From positions 120,455,586 through 120,519,585 of the forward strand of contig NC_134537.1 of NCBI RefSeq assembly GCF_050624435.1: a DNA stretch of 64,000 nucleotides, given 5' to 3'. This stretch comes from Tenrec ecaudatus (taxonomy: Eukaryota > Chordata > Mammalia > Afrosoricida > Tenrecidae). Made by a program: the position numbers and the translations under genes. Numbering within the stretch: the first letter of the stretch is position 1; each line of letters begins with the position of its first letter. Positions 34,465 through 45,999 of this stretch are shown here, piece after piece. A model generated the notes under the pieces. It worked only from the letters and a program-made list of their open reading frames with translations, did not search any database and was not told where the DNA came from.

Positions 34465-34950
34465 ATGGAATGCCAGAAGTTAGCTAAGAGCCCAGAGGCT
34501 TTCAACATAACAAAGACCCCTGGAGCAAGCCTAGGGTTCAGAATAATTTACCATATATACTCCTGTAAGCAGAGTTTTTCAGCACAAAAATGTGCTGAAA
34601 AACTGGGGTTCAGCTTATACTCAGGTCAGTGGCATGAATGGATGTCATCTGATCAAGCCCGACTAACAAAAGGAGGAAATCTCATGAAGCCCGACATAGA
34701 GTTAATAGCAAAATGGGTTCGAGATGCATGGGAAGACATTCCAGAAGACATGGTGCGATGTGCCTTCCAGAAATGTAGTATTAGTAATGCTATGGATGGC
34801 AGTGAAGACTGCGCTTTGTATGAAAATGACAGCAGTGATGGTGATGACGGCGATCTCAGTGAGGACAGCGTCTATGATGACCTCACACCAGCTGAAGCTC
34901 TGCATTGGGATACGGATGATGATGAGGAATCCAGTTTTGAAGGATTTTAA
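34465..34950 (+). pseudogene. Open transposase C-terminus (Tigger-like), chimeric start
   Basis: An uninterrupted 161-codon frame. Codons 1-29 come from family N sequence, then the transposon end and hairpin, and from about Met74 (34684) a transposase-like C-terminus. This includes PDIELIAKWVRDAWEDIP, then a FQKCSISNAMDGSED block, which resembles the pogo/Tigger KSFxKCGISNALDGTED motif, and an Asp/Glu/Ser-rich acidic tail ending SSFEGF before TAA. The DNA-binding and DDE domains are absent. A transposon remnant is the simplest reading. The open frame is notable given the decay around it, but translation is unsupported. Confidence 0.7.
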
Positions 34951-35315
34951 TTCTTGACATTTTAGCTTGGTTGCTGATTGAGCTCAGGGAATAGTACTCT
35001 TAAGGTATCATTGTTGATATCTTATTGTTTCTGTTGAACCTATTTTCCACTTACTGTGCTGGTTTACTAATGTTAAATGACTTGTCCTTTTATTTATGTT
35101 TTTTATTTAAAATAAATATTTAAATACATTACCCCACTGACGTCTCGATTTTTAGTAATTTTATTTTCACTTGTTTTGATTATTGAAACTCACCAATAGT
35201 TTCTGCATTTTCCACCCTAGGCTTATACTCAAGTCAATCAGCTTTTCTGGTTTCCCAGGTAATAATTAGGTACCTCGGCTTATACTCAGGTCGGCTTATA
35301 TTTGAGTATATATGG
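34551..35315 (+). mobile_element. Pogo/Tigger-like DNA transposon, internally deleted
   Basis: Terminal inverted repeats CCATATATACTC and GAGTATATATGG bound a 765-bp element. The left flank is TA and the right flank is CA (a mutated TA). Subterminal GTATAAGCC-like motifs recur at both ends. The left end contains a perfect 14-bp hairpin (34573-34586 with 34591-34604, AAAA loop). The interior keeps the 3' part of a transposase frame (see the next entry) and its trailer. The catalytic region is missing, so it is nonautonomous. It sits inside the family N copy, so it inserted later. Confidence 0.85.
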
Positions 35316-38300
35316 CAATTCAATTCCACCTGGCCAGGAGAAAAAACAAACAAACAAAAAACTTCTGAGCTATTAAGTATCAGTGGTCTTGGCACAAGCT
35401 AGAGCTACAACTCCACAAGCCCAACAGCGGTGGAGGGTAGTGCGGTGTGAGGGGGGCGGGGAGCAGAGAGGCGGGGAGCTACTGTCCACCCTCAGTGATC
35501 CTGCATTCAGCTGGGTGGGGGGGGGCGGTTCCGGCCTGTATTCCATGTGACTGGGGGACCTCTGACTGTCCTGGGGCCCTCCATGGGGACAGAAAGAGAA
35601 AAAAAAGACAGAAGTAGGTGGGGAGCAGGACACTAACTCACCCAAAGGGAGGATATTGTTTATATCTCCACAAGAGAGGGAGAGAGAGACCAGGCTTCAA
35701 CCCAATGCTTCAAGTCGTGAATACAACACACCAGCATGTGCTAGGGAACCAATAGAGGAGTCTGCGTGGCATTCCCAATCCTAACTATGTGGACCACACC
35801 CTCTCCCCCTCCTCAGAAGAATGCATTTCAGAGGACAGCACTGGGGCTACAGCTTGGGGAGAGGGGTGCATTGGATTAGAGCACACGGGAGAAATGAAAA
35901 GGGATGGAGAGTACTGAGTGGACATTCTGGCCTACCAAGCCCGAAGGATTATAATCCTGCTTAGAGCAGACAACACACAGGGAGGACAGTAGGGTCGGCC
36001 CCACCATGGGACATGGCATCCCTCACCTAACCATGGCGCTGTGGGGTACTGTACTGGAGATAGAATGTGGGAATAGTGCATGGTCTGGCCCCATCACAAT
36101 GGGGTGAGGCACTGAGGGCAGGCAGTAGAACAGCATGGGAAGCAGAGTGATGAAATCCCAGGGGAATACCAAAAATAGACTTTGGAGACAGACTGTGGCA
36201 CCCCATCAGACTCATCTGGAAAACAGTTGTAAAGGCCCAACAAACAGACCTTGAACTATTTATAGGTTTTTCCATTTTTGTCAGTGATTTTCTTTTTGTT
36301 ATTATTACTTTGTTTTTGAGTTTGGTGGTTGTTGTTATTTTGTTGGTTTTGACTTCTTTTGTTGTTTTATTTGGCTTTGCCGGGTTTTTGCACTTATTAA
36401 TGCATCTGCATGTCTATATGCATAAGCTAGATGGGATAAATAATTCGGAGATGAAAAGAACGGGACAATTGGTTCCAGGAGGATACTGGAGAAAGGGAGG
36501 TGGAAGAAACAAAAGGGGGGAGGATAACCAACCTAGGGACAAGGGAACAACAAGTGAACCATAATCAATGGAAAGAAGGTAGTAGGATGCCTAGTGAGGC
36601 TTAATCAAGGGCAATGTAGCAGCAAGGATTTACTAAACCCAATGAAGGTTGAACATGATAGTGGGATATAAGGAAAGTAAAAGGAGAACCAGGAGGCTAA
36701 GGACATTTAGAGAGGCCTAAATACAGGCATGTACATATGTAAATACATATATAATGAGAGTTGACTAGAAACTCATATCTATATGTTAAGAATTAAGGTT
36801 GCAGATGGACATTGGGCCTCGACACATGTACTCCCATAGCACAAGAACACTTTGTTCTAACAATCTGGCATTCTGTGATCCTCACCTTCCTGACACAATC
36901 ATTAAAGACAAAATGGGTGCATAAGCAAATGTGGTGAAGAAACCTGATGGAGCCTGACTATCAAAAGATATAGCGTCTGGAGACTTGAAGATAAACAAGT
37001 GGCTATCTAGCTGGGAAGCAAGAAAGGCCACGTGGAAGAAGCACACCAACCTGTTGATGGGATCATGTATCAGGTGTCTAAGACCCAGAATAAAATCATA
37101 TCCAATGAGAATGGGGGTAGGGGGAATAGAGGGGAGATCCAATGCCCATCTGTAGATAATTGGATATCCCCTCACAGAGGGGTCACAGGGAAGAGATGAT
37201 CCAGTGAGGGTGCAATAGAGCACCAATTATACACATAACTTTCCTCTAGTTCTTTGATGCTTTCTTCATCCCAGTATCATGACATCAATTCTACCTTACA
37301 GATCAGATTAGACCAGAGCATGTACACTGCTACAGATAAGAGCCCACAACACAGGGAATCCAGGATAGATAAACCCTTCAGGGCCAACAAGGAGAGTAAA
37401 GGTTCCAATAGGATTAGGGTTTGGTTGGGGGAAAAAGGAGGAATCAACCGCAAGGGTCAATATATAACCTCATCCCAAGGGGATGAATAAAGGAAAAGTT
37501 GGGTAGGGGTGATGGAGGACAATGTAAGATATAGAAACAATAATCTATAACTTATCAAGGGATCGTGAGGGAGGGCGGGTGGGGGAGGAAGTGGGAAGAA
37601 GTGGGTAGTTGATATCAGGGGCTCAAGTGGGAAGAGAATGCTTTGAAAATGCTGATGGTGGCATATGTGCAAATGTGCTTGACACACTGGATGAATGTAT
37701 GGATTGTGATAAGAGATGTAAGAGCCCCCAATAAAAGTATTTTTTAAAAAGAATTGGAATATAAAATTAAAATGTTTTAACTAACATTTCCTTGCATGTG
37801 ATTTAAACATTTGTGAAAAGCATTAAACAAAAGCCTATACGCTGAAAAAAAATAAAATAAAATAATAAAATTCTATAGCCAAATATCTTTTTTGGCTTTC
37901 TTTGCTTTCAGCTAAGTCCACTTGATATCAACAATATCATTTATTTCATCTCCTCTTCTGAATCTGAATTTATTTACTGGCAGTTCCCTGTTGATATACT
38001 GATAAATTGCTGAAAAACTTTTGCATTATCAACAGTAAAGTTTTACTAGCATGTGCAATTAAGGATATTGTTTGATGATGTCCACTTTTTAGATCATATT
38101 TCTATGGAATGGGCAGGACTGTGAATTTCTTCCAGTTGGTTGTCCAACTAGCTGTCTTCCTGTCAAAGACAAATGAGCATCAGTATGTTGAAACATTTCA
38201 ATTGATATTCCCGGAGCCTTATTTTTTCACCAATACCTTCAGTGAAGTTTGGATTTCTGTATTTATTACTATTCTTCTTGATCATATGATACCTCCTGAA

Positions 38301-38654
38301 ATGGTTGCTGGTCAACCAATTACCTTTGTGAGAATGAGTGGCTCTGTGCATTTCCTCCATCTTATCTTGATGCTTACTGTGCCATTGACTATTTTGCCCA
38401 TTGAGTCCCTAAATATTACAACTCAAGGCTTGATATTTCCTTCAGTTGTTCATTGTGAAAAATATTGAACAGTTTCTTTCCTTTTGGTTTCCTAAATCTA
38501 GCCCTTTGCACCTTTCATTACAATTTTTTTGCAGTCTTCCTGAGCTATCCTTTCAAGTCTTTTACTCAATTATTTCAAACTTTCTCCATTCCAGAGTAAG
38601 TTTGACAGTCTTTTTGGATAACTATTTTGTGTTTTTTCCTCTTTCCTTTTTTTA

Positions 38655-40035
38655 AAAAGTGTTTTTGGGAAACAAGAAAAAATGTATAATTATCACCACA
38701 ATAAATTTTAGAACATTTTCTTTGTTTTTGTACTCATGGTCATTAGCTCCCTATTTCCCCCCAACCTCCCCTGCCATAACCCAAGAAAACATTAAGCCAG
38801 CTACTGTCTATAAATTCAACTATCCTGGATTCCACACACAGAAAAACATTTTAAAAAGAAAACAATAATGAAGTAAAACAGAAAACTCTCAATAGAAAAG
38901 AAAGTAACAAATATTAAAAACTAGAACAAGTTTAAAATGGGTTAAAAGGGAGTTCAAATGATAAGGTGTTAGATTTTAATCTAACTGGTTCTGTAGCTTT
39001 CCACTTTCCCCTGTGCCCTGCACCAGAGCAAGACTATTCACATCTTTGAACTACCGTCAGAGAATTTTCACAGGATGCTTAATCCACATGTATACATCCC
39101 TTGACTTTATTTTTCTTGAAACAAGTTAAAATGGATCAAAAGGGAGATGAAATGCTACGACATTACATTTTAACCTAACTATATCTGCCCTAATTGACAT
39201 TACACTGCCCTCTGTCCGTTAACAAGCTATTGCATCACTCAACTATGGTCAAAGGGGATCCCCCGAGACTTCCTACATGCATGAGCTCTGTAAATGGATT
39301 TTGGACTTCCGCTGTGATCCACAGTTTTTTGCAAACAGCTCTTCACAATTAAAGCTCTGATCCTATTTCCTCCTTAAATTTTGGTTATTATTATTATTTT
39401 TAAACATTTTATTAGAGGCTCATTCAACTCTTATCACAATCCATACATAGACATACATCAATTGTCTAAAGCACATCAGTCCATTCTTTCCCCTCATCAT
39501 TTTCAAAGCATTTGCTCTCCACTTAAGCCCTTTGCATCAGGTCCTCTTTTTTCCCCCCTCCCTCTCCTCTCCCCACTCCCTCATGAGCCCTTGATAATTT
39601 CTAGATTATTATTTTGTCATATCTTGCCCTATCCGGTGTCTCCCTTCACCCCCTTCTCTGTTGTCTGTCCCCCAGGGAGGAGGTCACATGTAGATCCTTG
39701 TAATCAGTATTTATAATCCTTGGATCATATGGGCTTGTGTGTTTCTTTCATATGGATTTACTTGATGCATCAATTTACTTACAAGGATACTTGTTTGAAG
39801 ACAAGACTTAAGACTCTAGACACTATTCTGATAGCAGAGCACTGACCAGTTTTCCATCACACTTTGCTAGAGCACCCATATTTTCAGTCATCTCTGGATG
39901 AGCGTGAGCATCAAGCAGGGTGATATTCTAAGAACTAATTGTTCTGCGATTGCAGAGAGAATTAAGTGTGAGTCCCACATTCATTACTATAGCTTTGGTC
40001 TATGTATGTCTCTGGTTCACCTTAGAGTCATCATT
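38655..40035 (-). mobile_element. Old L1-type 3' region inserted in BovB
   Basis: TATCACCACAATAAATTTTAG with AACATTTTCTTTG (38690-38725) is antisense L1M 3' UTR. The stretch to 39385 and then 39706-40035 (with ATGGGCTTGTGTGTTTCTTTC) resembles older relatives of the family N interior, also seen at 49500-49925. A younger family N tail is nested at 39388-39705. Confidence 0.6.
39388..39705 (-). mobile_element. Family N 3' end, nested
   Basis: AACATTTTATTAGAGGCTC, TTATCACAATCCATACATAG, CATTTGCTCTCCACTTAAGC, TTTGTCATATCTTGCCC and GGAGGTCACATGTAGATCC are in reverse-complement order. 5' truncation at 39705. The 111-codon frame here is not a gene. Confidence 0.9.
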
Positions 40036-41345
40036 GCTGTTTTTTATTAGAAAACATTAGGAAAAGCCCAGCTTACTTCATGGGTCTTTTCTGTCATTTT
40101 AATGACCTGTTGCATTGTTCACATATGATGTCTTTGATGTCATCCTGCAACTCACCCAATCTTTAATCATTGGTCATCAATGCATCAAATATCTTCATCA
40201 GATGGCCTCTAAATTCAGGGTGGATATACTCAAAGTCAAATTCTGGTTCCCATGGACTTTTTCTGTTTTTTTTCTCAGTTCCAACTAGAACTTGCATACG
40301 ATCAATGCATGGTCTGCCTTTGGCTTTTTTCTGACCCATGCTATTTAATTTTTCCATTAACTATTTCCAAAGATGTAGTCCGTTTGATTCCTGAGTATTT
40401 TATCTGGAGAGATCCATGCATGTAATTACAATTTATGTTGTTGAAAACAGTATTTTCAATCAATAGGTCATTAGTCAAAATTCTTTCAAGTAATTCTCAG
40501 AGTTGTTTCTATTACTAAGGCCATATTTCCCAATTCAGATGATTTGTTTTTGTTTCCAGTTTTTGTGTTCTAATCACCAGACGTTATCATTCCATCTTGA
40601 CATCATATTTAATTAATTTCAGAAAGCAAGCATTGGTGAAAATCTTCAGTTCACTCATCTTTGGCATTAGTAACTGGTGTTTAAATTTGAATAACTGTAT
40701 TAACTTGTCTTTTTAGGCATATCAATCTTCTCGACAGCACTGTGGTTCAGGATAGATCTTCAAATGATCCTTTTGACAATGAGTGCCACGCCAGGCTTCA
40801 ATATGCCATCCTGGTGTAGTAGCTCATATGATTATTTAATTCAAAATGTTCAATAATAGTTTATTTCAGTTCACTACTGCCTAAGCTATCCATCTTTTAT
40901 GCATTCTATTTCAGTTTTGAAGCGTTCCCGTTTTCCTAGAATCATACTTTGTCCTTTGCAAGTCCCAGTTATTCCTGATGTTTTCAGCTGCTTCTTCCCT
41001 CGTTGAGTTTGCAATAGCAGATGAGGAGCCCCAAACTTCTTCCATCCACATCCTTAAGGCAAACTCTACTGTGGGAGGCAGCTCTTCCCCTGGTATGCTT
41101 TCAGTACCTTTCAGCCTCAGCAACTTATCAGACAATGTTTCACTCTTCTTCAAAAGATTTCCAGTGGTTAAATTTTCAGAAGTGACATCCTCTTTCTCAA
41201 TCCAAATATATTTTATTCTGGGAGATCCACTGAAACCTACCTATCATAGGTGGGTCCATTGTTATTTGAAATATCAGGGGTATGGCTTCCAATATCACAG
41301 CAACACAAAATATGCCCCCATGTGACACATTGGCAGACAAGTGAT

Positions 41346-42186
41346 CACGACTCAGAGTAAGAAGGAATAAATGACTTCACTTTCTTATGAGTGATGATTC
41401 TAATGGTGGATGCATATAAGGAGTTGGTCAAGTCTTTTGTCATGTCCAGTGATGCACTTTGGAAAAAGCCAAAATAGCCAATTGACTGAAAGAATGGGGG
41501 ATTCCTAAAAGATTGTTATAAAATGTGTAAGAAAATGTCCCTGGTATGTTAGGCAAGACAGAGGCATTGGCTCTCCTCTCACTTCACTTTGGGGAGAGAA
41601 GAATCGCCGTCAGCATCAGCCCAAGGCTGATATCTGTGAAGCAGAAGTCAGGCATATCTCCTCTTTTCAGCCTTGTTATTAATTTTGATATACCTGAAGT
41701 CTTTCCTTTGGCATTCTGTATTTCTTTGCTTTGATCGATAATCTGTGGCCATGGCCAAATAGAACTCATAGCAATACTCACCATTATGAGAGCAATCAGC
41801 GAAGTAACGAGTTATAATTTAAAATCAAACACGACTCATGAGACAGTTCTTTGGTCATGAGAGCCTCTTGTCAGTTGTGCCCACAGCAGACCTCTCTGGT
41901 TTTCTGATCCTGTCGCACCAGTGCTAGGTCCTACTGTTTTTGTTTGTTTATTTGTTTTTAGCCACTTTGGCTTCAACCCTGTTAGGATGTGTGTTACAAA
42001 GTCTTCCACGCCACCAATAAGTGACCACAGGTACCCAATTCACCAGAAAACCTTGGCCTGCAAGCACTCTGCTCCCTCCCTTCATGGCTCAACCAGCCCC
42101 CCTTGAGCAAGTGCACGGCAGCATCAGCCAGCAATTCCCTGCTTGAAAGTGCTAGATTCCTCACTCTGTGACCTCAGAAGCCTACC
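41346..42186. other. No recognised feature
   Basis: Mixed sequence right of the BovB 5' end, with short frames of 61-66 codons. I see no family match. It may be continuous with the unexplained ORF block to the right. Confidence 0.4.
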
Positions 42187-42555
42187 TTGCTGTCATTTGT
42201 GGCCTCATTTCTATTGCCTCTGGTGCTATTGTTTCTATTTGACTCCTATGTCTCAGATGTTCACAGTGCTGAGACCTTGGGTCTGAAGGTTGTGCTCTGC
42301 GCATGTCTTTTCTTGGTGTTTGAGCCCTTCTTGGTGTTATATCTCCTCGGTCCTCGGCAAAATGACAAGTCCCTCATTAGGGTCGAATACACCTTATTTG
42401 CAGGGTTCCACACCGAGTACCTTGCATCTTTTCTTTTCATTATTAACAAGTTATCCGATACCTTTGATGAACTACCAGTAGCTCATTTGTATAGCCCTAC
42501 CCAGATAAGTGATGTAAATTACAAAGTTTTTGTCTACAAGGACCATATTAAGTAA
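42187..42555 (+). other. Unexplained 122-codon open frame
   Basis: A hydrophobic N-terminal half (two stretches resembling membrane segments, codons 1-20 and 35-55) is followed by a polar part with GPRQNDKSLIRVEYTLFAGF. I do not recognise a domain. There is no clear poly(A) tail or duplication, and the reverse strand is also open for 62 codons. It could be chance, an ancient retrocopy or part of an unclassified transposon. Not called as a gene. Confidence 0.3.
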
Positions 42556-42609
42556 TTCACTGCACTACTCCTTGGAAATGGAAGATGAGGAAAATATGTT
42601 TTCCTATTC

Positions 42610-42825
42610 CATGAGTGTTTTCCTGGATGGTGCAAACAGTTAACATCCTCATTTGCTAATGGAAATGTTTGAGGTTCAGAACTCCCTAGAGGAATCTCAG
42701 AAGCAAATCCTGGAGATCTATTTATGTAAACTTATCATTAAAAAACCCTATGGGGCAGTGTTCTGCTCTTATATACAAGGAATCTCCATGAGTCAAGATA
42801 ATATCAACAGCAACTTTCCCCCTCT
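42610..42825 (+). mobile_element. AfroSINE-type SINE, second subfamily
   Basis: GGATGGTGCAAACAGTTAAC, AAAAAACCCTATGGGGCAGTG and CCATGAGTCAAGATAATATC follow this subfamily's order. Diverged. Confidence 0.75.
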
Positions 42826-43119
42826 TACTCTTATTTTGTATCTCTTGTTCCATACTTTAAGAGTAAATTAGAAATATCACTTTCAGATATTATAACCAAG
42901 TCAAGGAAAGGAGAAGTAAGACAAGAAGTAGGGAAATAAGGAAAGATAGAAAAGAGGTAAGAACATACAGTTTCTATTTACTATTGAAAGGTGTTCAGAA
43001 AATCTTGACGTATAGCCCAGAAATTTAAAAAAAAAAAAGATGTTTTTTGTTTTTTGACAGTGCTACAGGAGATGCAACAAAACTTCGTGAGATTAATAAA
43101 AGAGCATGTGGCTAGGCCT

Positions 43120-43322
43120 ACTCTCATCGGAAGAAGTCTTCGGTTATGAGTTGGGCTGATAACGAAAAGGTCAGCCAGCAGCTTAAAACCATGAGCCTTT
43201 CTGAATGTAAATATGATGTTTTCTAATCTTGTAGAGATGTGCAGTCTTGGAAAGCCACAGGGGCATTTTCACCGTCTTATAGCACTTTAATGAATTGGAC
43301 TCTACTTGATGGCAGTGAGTTT
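43120..43322 (+). mobile_element. AfroSINE-type SINE
   Basis: AACGAAAAGGTCAGCCAGC, AAAGCCACAGGGGCATTTTC and the tail GGACTCTACTTGATGGCAG. Preceded at 43020 by a poly(A)/poly(T) patch. Confidence 0.8.
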
Positions 43323-44739
43323 ATTCTCATCTGAACTTTGAGATTGGGAGAGGGAAGACGGACTGGCTCAATTTTTGATAAGTATGAGAGGGCTGAAAAA
43401 GGACACACACAAACAGAGCTGGCAGATTGAAAGCTCAGATATTCCAGAGTGAATTAAATTTAGAAAAATTAATGGACCACGTAGATTCCCCAACACATGG
43501 GTGAGAAAAAGAACATGAAATCCTGAGAGGAAAAAAGTCAACTATAGAGAAGATGGAAGAGTAGATAAAATGAATAATTATGCTGAATTGGCTTGAACAA
43601 AATATAATTCAAGAAATAGAATGTAATTAATTGTAAAAGTTATATCTAAGTTTTTATTAGAATAATTCCAAATAATAATGATAAGAACTATCTTAATGCA
43701 GGAATAAATTCAATACCATTGCCTGTGAGAAATCTAATTATGTCAGTTAAGCTGGAGATAGGCTATTGGATACACAGTGCCTCTCATTCCAATAGCAAAG
43801 ACATTTTGTTTCCATGGGAAACTTCACAAAAGAAGTGTAAAGTGCCTTTGCCAGTAAGACCTTACAAAAGTGAAGTTGATAAATAAATCACTTACGTTTA
43901 AAAAAGGACAGTTCAAGGAAATCATAAAGTATCCTACAAGAGTGTGGCTGTCAAAAATATCTGTGATTATGTAGTCTGTTAAGACATGCAGCCCTTATCA
44001 AAGGACACCTTTGGATCACTGTATGCTCTAACTCTGAAGACAATGTCAAGATCAATAATCTTTCTGCTGATACTGATGAATGCATCCCAGCTTATGTCAA
44101 CCCCAGACAAGGAAACAGTGTAGCGTTGCATCAAGATGTCTCAAAGGAAGAGAAAAAGAAGAGGAAGGCAGCAGAAAAATAAACTTCACAGTAAATAAAG
44201 AACATAACGTTGCCATCTTTACGTCTAGAAGACTATACATTGAATGAGTAAAGCGGCTCTCAGACCCATTGATGACAACAAGGAAAAGAGCAAAACAATA
44301 GCAATCCCGCCTGACACCATGGCCTGTACTTTCCCAAGAATGACACAAGTGGTAAGAATATCCTGTTCATACAACATAAATAGGCCTCCTTCTGCTGCTT
44401 GCCAGTGGCAGCGAGAAACATCCTCTACCATTTGTTTTATTGTTTGCCCTTATGGAGGCTTTTGGAAATACATATAAATACCTGAACTGTTCAAGGAATG
44501 ATATTTGATTGTGTGTGTAGAAGTGTGACCATCACACACAAACCATTTAAGAGGAAAACTTTACCATCACATCATAGATTTTGGTATCTATTGAAGACTA
44601 TCCATTAACATAAATGATGTGTACTTGAATGCTGAAAATAGATCACTTCAATTTCAGTCATTTGCTCATTTATACAGTACAAAAAGGCCTGTATTGGATA
44701 CAAAAATGAGAAACAAAAACGAAAATGTAACAACAATCC
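43323..44739. other. No recognised gene
   Basis: 1.4 kb of unique AT-rich sequence. Frames of 68-83 codons at 44097-44477 overlap on both strands and show no family resemblance. Confidence 0.4.
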
Positions 44740-45100
44740 AGAATATGCATGTCCACACAAAAACTTTCATATGAATATTCATAGCAGCATCATTCATAAC
44801 AGCCCCAAAGAGGAAAAAATACAAATTAATGGATAACTAAAATGTGGTACATTCACATAGTGAAAAAATATTGAGCCATAAAAAGTAATGAAGTACTGAT
44901 ACATACTACACCATGGATGAGCCTTGAAAACATTCTTCAAAGTGAAAGAAACAAGCCGCCGAAGCAGCAAAAGATATGATTTTATTTATATGAAATTTCC
45001 AGAATATTTAGAGAAAGAAAGCAGGCTACTGGTCACCTAGGACCCGAGAAGCTGGACTACAGGAAGAAGAAAGGGGCCTGAGGATCGGAGGGAATGTCAG
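44740..45100 (+). mobile_element. Old L1M ORF2 end / 3' UTR, left part
   Basis: CATAGCAGCATCATTCATAAC, TGGATAACTAAAATGTGGTAC, TGATACATACTACACCATGG and GATTTTATTTATATGAAATT are classic L1M 3' sequence. It is cut by BovB at about 45105 and resumes at 46000. Confidence 0.85.
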
Positions 45101-45104
45101 TCCA

Positions 45105-45970
45105 ACCTACGACATGTAGGTGACACACCTTGTTTGCGGAAAGCCAAGGGGACTTGAAGAGTTTACAGAAAAAGATCAAAGACTGCAGCCTTCAGTATGA
45201 ATTATAATTGACTGTAAGGACAATAAAAATCCCCACAACTGGACCAACAGACAAAATCATGATAAACTGAGAAAGGATTAAAGTTGTCAAAACCAAAGTT
45301 GATTCTGACTTGAAGCAACCCTGTAGGACAGGGGAGAGCTGCCTGTGTGGGTTTCCAAGCCTGGAAATCTTCACAGGAGTGGACAGCCTCATCTTTCTGG
45401 AAGCAGCTGGTGGTTCCAAATCCCTGACCTCGGGATTAGAAGCTGCAACTACCATTCATGGAAGCAGCACTCAAGAAATCAGATGATACGTTGCTTTGGT
45501 CAAAACGGTGGCACTAGACCTCTTTCAAGTGCGCAAGCTCAAAGCTATTACCTTTTGAAATAAGGTGACTGCGTCTAAGTTGTGTCCAACTTAACAAATA
45601 CATGTTAAAGTTAGACAATGAATGAGAAAGATGCAGAAGACCCGATGAATTTGAATTCTGGTGCTGTCAAAGAATATTAAATGTTTCATGGACTGCCAGC
45701 AGAACAATAAGCAATCTGCTTTGGGGGACACACAGCCAGATTCTCGTGGGAGGTGGGATTACTTTGTACATGTGATCAGGAGAGTCCAGTCATGGAGAAG
45801 GATATCATGCTTGGTAAAGCGGCGGAGCAGCGAGTTGACAGAGTGGCTGCAACAGAGTGGCTCAACCCTAACATCAGCTGTTAGGCTGGTGAAGGACTGA
45901 GCAGTGCATTCTTCTGTTGTACAGCGTTCTCTATGAATTGGAAACAACTCAGTGGCACCAAACAACAGGA
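45105..45970 (+). mobile_element. BovB 3' third inserted in L1M
   Basis: CTTGTTTGCGGAAAGCCAAG, AAAGACTGCAGCCTTCAGTA, GGAGAAGGATATCATGCTTGG and TTCTTCTGTTGTACAGCG are in BovB order, ending CAGTGGCACCAAACAACAGG. It carries its own antisense SINE at 45285-45440. Confidence 0.87.
45285..45440 (-). mobile_element. AfroSINE inside BovB
   Basis: GATTCTGACTTGAAGCAACC, CTGTAGGACAGGGGAGAGC and AGCCTCATCTTTCTGGAAGC are the reverse complement of the SINE body. Third level of nesting (L1M, then BovB, then SINE). Confidence 0.82.
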
Positions 45971-45999
45971 CGGCGGGGGCGGGTGATCAAAAAGGGAGA

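Larger units (their letters stand above)
33837..37747 (+). mobile_element. Family N retroelement, apparently full length
   Basis: Boundaries are set by a near-perfect 12-bp duplication: AAAGAGTTGGAA at 33825-33836 (after TT) and AAAGAATTGGAA at 37748-37759. After removal of the Tigger-like insertion (34551-35315) it is about 3.1 kb. The 5' end GAGGAGACGGAAGAAGATGGC resembles the start of L1 5' UTRs, with the YY1-type core AAGATGGC at 33851-33858. The GC-rich 5' half has no ORF1-like frame. The 3' half from about 36155 is shared with other copies here, and the 3' end has AATAAAA and an A-rich tail. No reverse transcriptase is visible. I infer a nonautonomous L1-dependent element, possibly L1 5' UTR plus 3' UTR with the ORFs deleted. 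Alternatively it is an unrelated composite. Confidence 0.8.
37895..41345 (-). mobile_element. Near-complete antisense BovB, 3'-truncated, split
   Basis: Right to left it runs from the BovB 5' end to part of the RT region. The 5' end is 41200-41345, with ATCACAGCAACACAAAATATG and the Cys-poor leader. The endonuclease region is 40040-41150, with TCTAAATTCAGGGTGGATATAC and TTTTCCTAGAATCATACTTTG. The RT part is 37895-38650, with GAAATGGTTGCTGGTCAACC and GCAGTTCCCTGTTGATATAC. It is interrupted at about 38655-40035 by L1M-type and family N sequence. Many indels; no ORF. Confidence 0.87.

Noticed and set aside
36882-37226. 114-codon minus-strand ORF
   Set aside because: Within the family N 3' half, not shared as an open frame with the other copies.
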